DNA of 64,000 nt from Paenibacillus endophyticus (GTDB taxonomy: Bacteria > Bacillota > Bacilli > Paenibacillales > Paenibacillaceae): NCBI RefSeq assembly GCF_014192395.1, contig NZ_JACHXW010000008.1:62001-126000 (forward strand), in the 5' to 3' direction. Position 1 is the first letter of the stretch; each line of letters opens with the position of its first letter. Both the position numbers and the translations under genes were made by a program. Below are positions 27,001-34,698 of this stretch, piece by piece. Under the pieces are notes generated by a model that saw only the letters and a list, made by a program, of their open reading frames with translations, was not told the DNA's origin and did no database searches.

Positions 27001-28758
27001 TTAAAGCTTGAATACAGATGCCTTTTCTTTCAGCTCATGCGATGAGCCGGTCAGCTTCTCTGCAAGACTGCGAAGCTCATCAGAAATATCGTTTTGCTTC
27101 ACAGACAGCTCACTCATATGCTCCATTTTCCCATTAACGTCCGTGGATGTGTTCAGCAGTTTGTCAACAGCGGAAACGATATGCGTCATTCCTGCTGTTA
27201 TCTCGCTTATTGCCGTTGAAATCTCGCTCATCTGGTCAGACAATACGCTGCTTTGAGATTCCAAAGCTTGGAACGTGCCGCTTGCCGTCTCCGATGCTTG
27301 TCTTGTCGATTGAATCACATTGGCAAAGCTTCCGATCGTTCTGCTGCTAGAGGCAACATCGCTTTGGATAAGCGTCAATTCCTTTGTAATTTGCTTGGAT
27401 ATGGTATCCGTCTGGCTTGACAGCTTCCTAATTTCCTCCGCCACAACTGCAAAGCCCCGACCGTGCTCCCCTGCCCTTGCGGATTCTATGGATGCGTTAA
27501 GCGACAACAGATTCGTCTGCGTATTCAAATCCTGAATGCCGTTCAAAAACTTGGAAACATTGTTGTATCGGCCATTCATCGCTTCAAAAGCTTCCGTCAG
27601 CTTTGCGAATTGCTCAACGGTTTCGTTAACCATGACGACAACGCCTGCCATTTGCTGGGAGCCGCTCTGGGACGACTGCTTCATTTGACGCATGTCATTG
27701 TTTATGTATTCGCTTGAAGCAGCAATCTGCTCGGAGCTTGCGGATATTTGCTCCGTTACCGCCGAAATCGATGAAGCATCATCATATTGCGATAGCAGTG
27801 CTTCACGGCCCAGGTCAACCTGACCCTTCACATCCTCTGAAGCTTGGCGGTTGCTTCCAATCATCGTATCCATGTTGCGCGATACGTGAAGGACAGATTC
27901 GCTGACATTAAGCGTGGCCTTTATCGTGTCTCTTAAATTGTCTCCCATTGCGGCTAACGCTTGATCAATTTCTCCGAATTCATCGGAGCGGGCCAGCTTC
28001 TCCTGACTTGTGAAATCATTGCTGCCATATGCGCGTATGCGTCTTGTAATGCCGGTAAGCCCCGTTTTAATCGATTGGGTGACGCCATAAATCATAATTG
28101 CAGGCAATATGGCAAGCAGAATGACGTTTATAAGCACGATGATATTGGCGCTCGAAACATCGCGGTTCAGATCGTTTTGGGTAGCTTCTGCGTCATGCGT
28201 GAGCTTCTCATGCATGGTGTCGTTCGAATAGCTGAGAATAACTGTATATACGCTGATTAGATTGCTGATACGCAAGGACTTCTCTTCAGCTGTTAAACCT
28301 GATACATCGGTATTGGTTTGATTGAGATTATCGAGTGCAAGGCGAAGAACGCCTATTTGATTGGCATAAAGCTGGTCGCCTTCTTTGGCTGGAGGATATT
28401 TCTTGTCCATTTCGATCAGCTGCTTTTCAAGCTCATCGATATTGGCAGGGAGGGTTTCCAAGTCTTTCATAATAGATGAAGCATCGCTATTCCCGTTCTC
28501 GATTGCATCCACCATTAGAAGCATGGCTTTCAGCAGTTTATTAGATATTCCTTGATAATTCCTCTCGGCACGCGACAAGTGATCCGAATCCTCGACAGAG
28601 CCTGCAACCGATACGTTCTGAACATAAATAAATGCGCCTGCTCCTAGATTAAAGAGGGTGATGATTGCCGTAATTAGAAATAACCTGGTCGTAATTTTCC
28701 TCATGTTCATTTTCTTCGACAGCATGCTCGTTTTCCTCAACCAGTCTTTCAACACCAT
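27001..28758 (-). CDS. Methyl-accepting chemotaxis protein
   Basis: A 585-residue chemoreceptor. It has a first membrane helix at about residues 25-47, a four-helix-bundle-like extracytoplasmic sensor to about 205, a second helix, a HAMP linker, and the MA signalling domain, whose conserved hairpin tip reads [30 protein letters not shown]. It would feed CheA/CheW. The ligand is unknown. The long leader carries a c-di-GMP-I riboswitch and terminator, so its expression depends on c-di-GMP. Confidence 0.95.
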   Translation of the reverse strand: MVLKDWLRKTSMLSKKMNMRKITTRLFLITAIITLFNLGAGAFIYVQNVSVAGSVEDSDHLSRAERNYQGISNKLLKAMLLMVDAIENGNSDASSIMKDLETLPANIDELEKQLIEMDKKYPPAKEGDQLYANQIGVLRLALDNLNQTNTDVSGLTAEEKSLRISNLISVYTVILSYSNDTMHEKLTHDAEATQNDLNRDVSSANIIVLINVILLAILPAIMIYGVTQSIKTGLTGITRRIRAYGSNDFTSQEKLARSDEFGEIDQALAAMGDNLRDTIKATLNVSESVLHVSRNMDTMIGSNRQASEDVKGQVDLGREALLSQYDDASSISAVTEQISASSEQIAASSEYINNDMRQMKQSSQSGSQQMAGVVVMVNETVEQFAKLTEAFEAMNGRYNNVSKFLNGIQDLNTQTNLLSLNASIESARAGEHGRGFAVVAEEIRKLSSQTDTISKQITKELTLIQSDVASSSRTIGSFANVIQSTRQASETASGTFQALESQSSVLSDQMSEISTAISEITAGMTHIVSAVDKLLNTSTDVNGKMEHMSELSVKQNDISDELRSLAEKLTGSSHELKEKASVFKL

Positions 28759-28789
28759 TCCACTTTCTCTCCTCTGTCCTTCTGAAAAA

Positions 28790-28826
28790 GCAAAAAAGCT
28801 ATCCAGCCACAGGAGGCGGACAGCTT
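28790..28826 (-). terminator. Riboswitch expression-platform terminator
   Basis: On the minus strand AAGCTGTCC-GCC pairs with GGC-(T)-GGATAGCTT and is followed by TTTTTT. It lies between the c-di-GMP aptamer and the chemoreceptor ATG and is the likely switch output. Confidence 0.85.
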
Positions 28827-28842
28827 CTTAGCTCTATATCCT

Positions 28843-28925
28843 TCCGGCGGTCTGGCGACCTTAGCATAAATGCTTTAGGCCCATAACTTTGCGTCCTAGC
28901 CTTTCGGCAAGTTTGCCATTTTCAG
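28843..28925 (-). ncRNA. c-di-GMP-I (GEMM) riboswitch aptamer
   Basis: Read on the minus strand, the segment carries the GEMM-I core in order: GGCAAAC, the GCC-GAAA-GGC tetraloop hairpin, AGGACGCAAAG, the GGGCCTAA tetraloop receptor, a short AGCAT/ATGCT hairpin, then AAGGTCGCCAGACC. These match the known two-helix aptamer with its GNRA tetraloop and receptor. It is followed by an intrinsic terminator and then a chemoreceptor gene, a common GEMM target. The switch direction (on or off) is not determined here. Confidence 0.9.
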
Positions 28926-29001
28926 ATTGTCTATGTTTGTATTTACAACATAATCCAGTATAGGACAATAAAGAGTTTCTGTATATCCCTATAGAACTAT
29001 T

Positions 29002-29772
29002 TTATTCGGGACTTAGAAACAAAGTCGCATTGCAATAACGCCTGGAGAGAGAATGAAAATAGGACGTTTGTATGGAAATGACAGCAATCAGCAAAATATT
29101 GCGCACGGCTTCCCATTGATTGTCCGTTAAATTAGGCAATTGGTTCGCGAACTGATTGGCTGACGAGCGAATAGCTTCCTCAGTCAAAATATCTTGATGC
29201 GGATTTTCCTTCAAATGTCCGGAAATATCGAGCAGCTGATCATTGTTTGCATCCAGTTCTTCAAACATACTCGTGTACGATGCATATAATTGAATAGGAC
29301 CGACCAAATCGGCCTTTTCATCCTCAGGTTTTTTAAAAACAATCTCAAATAGCTTGCGAATGGATTCAAAATCAAGATTTGACTTTAAATCATCAATAAT
29401 GAACAATAACGCAGCCTGATTGAGCGAATATTTTTTACCCGCCTTCGGGCAATCGAAATAAGGCTTAAAATCGCGCTTTACCCAATTTTGCATGGACGTT
29501 ATCGACAGATTCGAATATTCGATCAGCTGGCCGAGCGCAGCAATTTCATGAAGCGAGAAACCTTTGAGCTCATTGCCTTTAATAAGCTTCTCAATGATCG
29601 GAGGCAGCAGCGTAGACAGAAATGCCGGCAATCCTGCACCCTTCTCCAAATCGTATTGATGCGTCTTGGTCCATGCGGCTTGCAATACCTGCAGCGGCTT
29701 CTGGTTATGCTTCCCGTCCAGCGCAAGCAGCAAGCAAGCCATCTCTTTTCGAGTAAGCGTAAAGGACTCCAT
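29002..29772 (-). CDS. DUF1836 domain protein
   Basis: A 256-residue protein. Residues 95-160 match the DUF1836 pattern (IEYSNLSITSMQNWVKRD, then KYSLNQAALLFIIDDLKSNLDFESIRKLFEI), which looks like a MerR-like helix-turn-helix and may bind DNA. The last 40 residues are hydrophobic. I choose the ATG at 29772, preceded by GGAGGAAGGG. No partner gene is adjacent on the strand. Function unknown. Confidence 0.8.
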   Translation of the reverse strand: MESFTLTRKEMACLLLALDGKHNQKPLQVLQAAWTKTHQYDLEKGAGLPAFLSTLLPPIIEKLIKGNELKGFSLHEIAALGQLIEYSNLSITSMQNWVKRDFKPYFDCPKAGKKYSLNQAALLFIIDDLKSNLDFESIRKLFEIVFKKPEDEKADLVGPIQLYASYTSMFEELDANNDQLLDISGHLKENPHQDILTEEAIRSSANQFANQLPNLTDNQWEAVRNILLIAVISIQTSYFHSLSRRYCNATLFLSPE

Positions 29773-30029
29773 TTCCCTTCCTCCTCGCGCTTTCGTCATA
29801 TGTACCTTTTGTTACAAGTTCATATGAACTCATCATATGCCGGAGAATGACAGTTGTAAAGGCTCGAAAATCAATGAGAATGCGCTTTTCCATCTCGTAA
29901 AATCGCTCTAATAGCGCATAAAAGGCTGTTACCGTTTGAAATGGCGTTTGTCATTTGCTGTAATCATTCGTTATAGTAGATCATAAGAATACAAAAAATA
30001 TAAATATAAAAGGGTAGTGAGAAACGAAA

Positions 30030-31349
30030 ATGGGTATAGGATTCAATTTATTCATGATTGCTCTTCTTATTTTATTAACTGCTTTTTTCGTCGCAACGGA
30101 GTTTGCCATCATTAGACTTCGCTCCAGTCGGATCGATCAGTTAGTGCTTGAGGGCCGGAAGAACGCGCTTGCCGTTCAACGGGTTACGAGTAATCTGGAT
30201 GCCTACTTGTCAGCCTGCCAATTAGGTATTACCATCACAGCACTCGGGCTGGGCTGGCTGGGAGAACCAACAGTTGAAAAAATGCTTTTACCCTTGTTTG
30301 AGCGTCTGTCCATAAATGATGACATCAGTCATATTCTATCCTTTTTCATTGCATTTATTTCGGTCACATTCCTGCATGTTGTAGTCGGAGAGCTCGCTCC
30401 AAAAACGTGGGCGATTCAAAAAGCCGAATTTATCAGCTTCCTTACCGCAAAACCGATTATCTTGTTCCACAAAATTTTATATCCTTTCATTTGGTTGCTT
30501 AATGGCTCGGCCAACACGCTAGTCCGCCTATTCGGACTCAAGCCCGCCACTGAGCATGAAGAAGCGCATTCAGAGGAAGAAATTCAAATTATTCTAAATG
30601 AGAGCTACCAAAGCGGAAAGATTAATAATACAGAATACGGTTATGTGAGCCGCATCTTCGCATTCGATGAGCTGCTCGCCAAGGAAATTATGGTACCCCG
30701 CACCGATATGATTTGTTTATACACGAATAAATCGCTTGCCGAGAATATGCAAATTATTCGCAAGGAGCAATATACGCGTTTCCCTGTTGCGCTTGAGAGC
30801 AAGGACAATATCGTCGGAATGATCAACACGAAGCAGCTATTCTTGGAGTACGAAACGGATCGCGACCTTGATTTCAAAAAGCTGGTTCATCCTGTGTTAA
30901 GCGTATCAGAGGTAACACCTGTCAAAATGCTTCTGAAACGAATGCAGCTTGAACGCGTTCATATTGCCATCCTAGTCGATGAATACGGCGGTACTTCCGG
31001 CCTAATTACCATTGAAGATATTTTAGAAGAAATCGTCGGTGAAATCCGTGACGAATTCGATGCAGACGAGCGCAAGGAAATCGAGCAGCTTGCAGATAAC
31101 TGCTACTTGCTTGATGGCAAGGTATCACTCAGCGAGCTGAGCGACCTTACAGGAATGAACTTTGAGGAAGAAGACGTAGACACGGTTGGCGGCTGGCTGT
31201 ACAGTCAAGTTGCGGACCCTAAACCTGGCAAAGAGCACTTCTATGAAAATTATAAATTTATTATTCGTGAAACAAGCAAAAACCGGATTCGCAAGGTTGA
31301 AATGCTAATTGAGCAGCAAGAACAAAGCATTGAAGGCGAAACGGCATAA
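30030..31349 (+). CDS. CNNM/CBS transporter (hemolysin C-like, UPF0053)
   Basis: A 439-residue membrane protein. The DUF21/CNNM membrane domain (residues 1-180) contains three or four helices, a cytoplasmic CBS pair follows at about 205-335, and a CorC/HlyC C-terminal domain ends the protein (GTSGLITIEDILEEIVGEI bridges the last two). Bacterial members such as MpfA and YhdP are linked to magnesium efflux. The gene stands alone with a terminator downstream. Confidence 0.95.
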   Translation: MGIGFNLFMIALLILLTAFFVATEFAIIRLRSSRIDQLVLEGRKNALAVQRVTSNLDAYLSACQLGITITALGLGWLGEPTVEKMLLPLFERLSINDDISHILSFFIAFISVTFLHVVVGELAPKTWAIQKAEFISFLTAKPIILFHKILYPFIWLLNGSANTLVRLFGLKPATEHEEAHSEEEIQIILNESYQSGKINNTEYGYVSRIFAFDELLAKEIMVPRTDMICLYTNKSLAENMQIIRKEQYTRFPVALESKDNIVGMINTKQLFLEYETDRDLDFKKLVHPVLSVSEVTPVKMLLKRMQLERVHIAILVDEYGGTSGLITIEDILEEIVGEIRDEFDADERKEIEQLADNCYLLDGKVSLSELSDLTGMNFEEEDVDTVGGWLYSQVADPKPGKEHFYENYKFIIRETSKNRIRKVEMLIEQQEQSIEGETA

Positions 31350-31419
31350 GCGAGCTTGCATTCTCAAATGCCGATTTTGAATCATTCGATTTCCGCTTGT
31401 TCTATAATATTGCGTAAAT

Positions 31420-31465
31420 AAGACCCTTCAGCTCCGCTTTTATAGTGGCGTTGAAGGGTCTTTTG
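31420..31465 (+). terminator. Terminator of the CNNM transporter gene
   Basis: AAGACCCTTCA pairs with TGAAGGGTCTT across a 21-base loop and is followed by TT. The minus-strand glycerate kinase gene may use it as well. Confidence 0.8.
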
Positions 31466-31515
31466 CCCATTTTATACCATTGGCTGTTACTGGTTTACCC
31501 TATCTGTCAGCCTTT

Positions 31516-32649
31516 TCAACGCGGCGGATGAATAAGATGAATGATCTGTGCCATTCGTTCCTGCATCCATTGCTCTGATTGCGACATCGCTTCCCCTAGT
31601 GTACAGGGGCCCGGCACGATCGAGAAGCATGCTCGCAAGCCAAGCTTTGTGGTCGAATCCTGATCAACTGCAACCGAGCCGCAGACGGCAATAACCGGGA
31701 TGCCTTGTTTTGATGCCGAGTCGCACACCGTTTCGATCACTTTACCAGACCCGGTTTGACCATCTAACCTTCCTTCACCAGTTACGATCCAGTCCGCACC
31801 GCGAATTTGCTCATCGAAGTTAATCCTTGCCATGACCAACCGTGCTCCAGGCTCCATAACAGCATCCAGAAAGGCAAATAACGCAGCAGCAGTTCCTCCA
31901 GCAGCACCGCTGCCGGGCATATTCGCCACATCCAGCCCTGTATGGGATTCGATCACTGCCGCGTAATGCAGCAGTGCGAGGTCAAGCTGCTCTACTTGAT
32001 TCTCGCTCGCTCCCTTTTGCGGTCCATAAATACGGGATGCGCCATGCTGCCCGCATAACAGATTGCGCACATCGCAAGCGATGGCAAATTGACTTTCACG
32101 TGCACGTGCATCAAATGCCGATTCGTCTATAGTTTGAAGCTGTGACAAATACATACCGCCTCTTGGAAGCTCTGCTCCCTCCCCGTCAAGCAGCTTCATA
32201 CCCAGTGCCTGCAGCAGCCCCGCTCCGCCATCGTTAGTCGCACTGCCTCCCAAGCAAATAATAAACTGACGGAAGCCCTTATCCAAGGCGTGAAGAATCA
32301 ACTCACCGGTTCCATAAGTCGAAGCAAGCGCTGGATTCCGCTCATCGTCATGCAGCCGGGTGAGCCCCGATGCTTCCGCCAGCTCAATGACTGCCGTCAT
32401 GCCATCCCCCAGTATCCCATATTGGGCTTCTACACGCCGATGGAGAGGATCACGTACTTCCGTTTCCAAGAAAAGCCCTCCCGTTGCGCCTACCAAAATC
32501 TCCATAGTCCCCTCTCCGCCATCTGCCATCGGCATAGCAACCAGCTCGGCGCTGGGCATGACCGAGCGTATGCCTGCTGACATCGCTTGAACCATCTGAA
32601 AAGCATTTGCCGAGCCTTTAAAAGAATCCGGTGCCAGTACGATTTTCAT
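31516..32649 (-). CDS. glxK: Glycerate kinase
   Basis: A 377-residue kinase of the GlxK/GarK family. Family hallmarks are the start KIVLAPDSFKGSANAFQM, the Gly-rich loop LGGSATNDGGAGLLQALG near residues 133-150, and the C-terminal region GEGRLDGQTGSGK near residue 290. It phosphorylates D-glycerate to 2-phosphoglycerate, feeding glycolysis. The gene stands alone, and no glycerate transporter is adjacent. Confidence 0.95.
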   Translation of the reverse strand: MKIVLAPDSFKGSANAFQMVQAMSAGIRSVMPSAELVAMPMADGGEGTMEILVGATGGLFLETEVRDPLHRRVEAQYGILGDGMTAVIELAEASGLTRLHDDERNPALASTYGTGELILHALDKGFRQFIICLGGSATNDGGAGLLQALGMKLLDGEGAELPRGGMYLSQLQTIDESAFDARARESQFAIACDVRNLLCGQHGASRIYGPQKGASENQVEQLDLALLHYAAVIESHTGLDVANMPGSGAAGGTAAALFAFLDAVMEPGARLVMARINFDEQIRGADWIVTGEGRLDGQTGSGKVIETVCDSASKQGIPVIAVCGSVAVDQDSTTKLGLRACFSIVPGPCTLGEAMSQSEQWMQERMAQIIHLIHPPR

Positions 32650-32686
32650 TTATTTCATCCTTCGCATCTTTTTTTCAAAAAAAGAC

Positions 32687-32715
32687 TTGCAATTATATTG
32701 GTATATATGTAATAA
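32687..32715 (+). promoter_or_regulatory. Promoter of the tRNA-Thr/tRNA-Pro genes
   Basis: TTGCAA at 32687-32692 and TAATAA at 32710-32715 are 17 bases apart, 28 bases upstream of the first tRNA. Confidence 0.6.
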
Positions 32716-32743
32716 TACATCTTGTGTTTAACGAATCACACAT

Positions 32744-32819
<76 letters not shown>

Positions 32820-32827
32820 TCTTTTCT

Positions 32828-32904
32828 CGGGACGTAGCTCAGCTTGGTAGAGCACCTGGTTTGGGACCAGGGGGTCGCATGTTCAAATCGTGTCGTCCCG
32901 ACCA
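32828..32904 (+). tRNA. tRNA-Pro (TGG anticodon)
   Basis: A 77-base cloverleaf. The acceptor stem CGGGACG pairs with CGTCCCG, the anticodon loop TTTGGGA gives TGG, and CCA is encoded. The T-loop reads GTTCAAATC, which is usual for the T arm. Confidence 0.96.
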
Positions 32905-32941
32905 TCCCTTACGAAATACATAACTGACATACATAGAAGGA

Positions 32942-32969
32942 AGAAGCTTGATTGCTCAAGCTTCTTTTT
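32942..32969 (+). terminator. Terminator of the tRNA pair
   Basis: AGAAGCTTGA pairs with TCAAGCTTCT around a TTGC loop, followed by a run of T residues. It may also serve the minus-strand M48 gene whose stop is beside it. Confidence 0.88.
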
Positions 32970-34355
32970 TTATACCCGCTTGCCGGTTTCCTGCAGCAGC
33001 CGCGCAATTTCCTCAAACCCGCTATCCATCGCATAATCCGCAGCTGTATACCCCGTCTCGTCCACTATAAGTGGATCAGCGCCTGCTTGCAGCAGAAGCT
33101 TCGTCGATTCCATATCGCCTTCTGTCGCGGCTGTCATCAAAGGTGTCCAGCCCGTACTGTCCTGCAGATCAGGATTCGCGTTTCCCTCCAGCAGCAGCTC
33201 GACCACATCCACGCTGCCATTATAAATCGCAATCGTCAATGCCGTCTCTTCATAGGTATGCTCGAATAGATTTAGATCCGCACCCGCATCGATAATTGCA
33301 GAACCGCTAGCCGTATCATTTAACTGTGCCGCCCACATAAGCGCTGTCCAGCCCTCAGCATCCGCTGCATCCGGATTGACACCGGAAGACAATAATTGCC
33401 GGACAAGGTCGGCATCCCCTTCCAATGCTGCGCCAAGCAGCTCTTCTTCTGCATTAGCACCATCTTCAAACTGGCTCATAAAGGTAGCGATTGATTTTGA
33501 GAAAATGATGCCAGTCGAAACAGAGCCCAGCAATACGAAAACAGCGGCTACTGCAATGACAATTCCAATGCGTGAAGTATGGAACACGATACTCGATGAG
33601 TAGCCAGCGAATTGCTGAAGTGCATGAATTCGTTTCGGCAGCGGCGGATGAGTGGAGAGCCTTTCGGCAAGCCATACGAAAAAACCATTTTCATAGCTGC
33701 TTTGCAGCAAATACTCCTCCCGGTCGACACGTCGATATAGCGTTTTGCCAATCGCTAATATCGTCAACCCATTCATTGCTGCCTCAGCATCGTCAATGTA
33801 ATAAGCTGCCATGCGATCACAAGTATATTCACATGCCCTTGAATAAGCCTCTCCAAGAAAAGGGAGCCACATAGCCGGAATAATGAATAGTTGCTTCATG
33901 ATATGATTGCGCTTGATATGGGCAAGCTCATGGGTCAGTACAAAAGCAAGCTCCCGCTCACCGCCGGATTGAATCAGTTCGAACAAATCAGCGTAAAGAA
34001 CTACCATGTTTCGTCCAAAAAAACGGGAAGCGAACGCGTTTAATATGCCGCTCGACTCCATAACGTATAAATCCGGAACAACCGTAAACCCCATTTTGGC
34101 GCATTGCTCCTCGGCAACCGCGAACACTTCAGGAAATTGCCTAGGTGTGATGCGTACGCCGTTCATTCGTATATTCGCCATCATAATCGCTTGGGCTATC
34201 AAAGGTATGACAACAAGAATAGGAATTAATAACATAAAAATAATAGAAAAAAATAAGGCTAAATAAACAATAATACTGAAAATAAGCGCAAGAACATAAT
34301 AACGCTCCTCTTTCTGGTAAATCAATATCGGTTCGTTAGCATTTGCATTCAACAA
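32970..34355 (-). CDS. M48 family metalloprotease with C-terminal ankyrin repeats
   Basis: A 461-residue membrane protein. It has two N-terminal helices (about residues 20-60), then an HtpX-like protease domain with the zinc site HELAH (about H142-H146) and a downstream Glu near residue 176. A further membrane helix lies at about 255-280, and the last 140 residues form about four ankyrin repeats (EGWTALMWAAQL, YEETALTIAIYNG, TGWTPLMTAATEG, ETGYTAADYAMD). Probably membrane-protein quality control, with the ankyrins recruiting a partner. Confidence 0.88.
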   Translation of the reverse strand: MLNANANEPILIYQKEERYYVLALIFSIIVYLALFFSIIFMLLIPILVVIPLIAQAIMMANIRMNGVRITPRQFPEVFAVAEEQCAKMGFTVVPDLYVMESSGILNAFASRFFGRNMVVLYADLFELIQSGGERELAFVLTHELAHIKRNHIMKQLFIIPAMWLPFLGEAYSRACEYTCDRMAAYYIDDAEAAMNGLTILAIGKTLYRRVDREEYLLQSSYENGFFVWLAERLSTHPPLPKRIHALQQFAGYSSSIVFHTSRIGIVIAVAAVFVLLGSVSTGIIFSKSIATFMSQFEDGANAEEELLGAALEGDADLVRQLLSSGVNPDAADAEGWTALMWAAQLNDTASGSAIIDAGADLNLFEHTYEETALTIAIYNGSVDVVELLLEGNANPDLQDSTGWTPLMTAATEGDMESTKLLLQAGADPLIVDETGYTAADYAMDSGFEEIARLLQETGKRV

Positions 34356-34421
34356 TAGGCAGCTCCTTCAAAAATAGTATCCACATTATACACGATTTCC
34401 CATTGTTATTATATAAGAAAA

Positions 34422-34449
34422 GGAGCCAGCGCTGCTGCGCGCTGGCTCC
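34422..34449 (-). terminator. Terminator of the 39-residue peptide gene
   Basis: GGAGCCAGCGC pairs with GCGCTGGCTCC around a short loop. On the minus strand TTTTC follows. Confidence 0.75.
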
Positions 34450-34464
34450 AAATGCTTAAAACAT

Positions 34465-34584
34465 CTATTGATCCGATTCATCCCATTTTTTGGAATAGGC
34501 CTTTTTAGTAATCCACAAAGTCAACCAAGTAAGCAACACTACAATTATAGCCGCAAATATCCATACGCCAGCAGGAACGTCCAT
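34465..34584 (-). CDS. Single-span small membrane protein, 39 aa
   Basis: A short frame from the ATG at 34582-34584 to TAG at 34465. The product starts MDVPAGVWIF, holds one hydrophobic helix of about 20 residues and ends KKAYSKKWDESDQ. GGGGG stands about nine bases upstream of the ATG, and a terminator follows. There is no recognised family. It fills most of an otherwise empty 340-base gap. Confidence 0.6.
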   Translation of the reverse strand: MDVPAGVWIFAAIIVVLLTWLTLWITKKAYSKKWDESDQ

Positions 34585-34698
34585 CCGTATGTACCCCCTT
34601 TTATCATATGAATCTATTTTACATGATAAAAGGTTGGCATGACTGCTATAATCGTTAACAATTTCGCAATTATTCTTTTATGCTGAAGCATTCATTCA

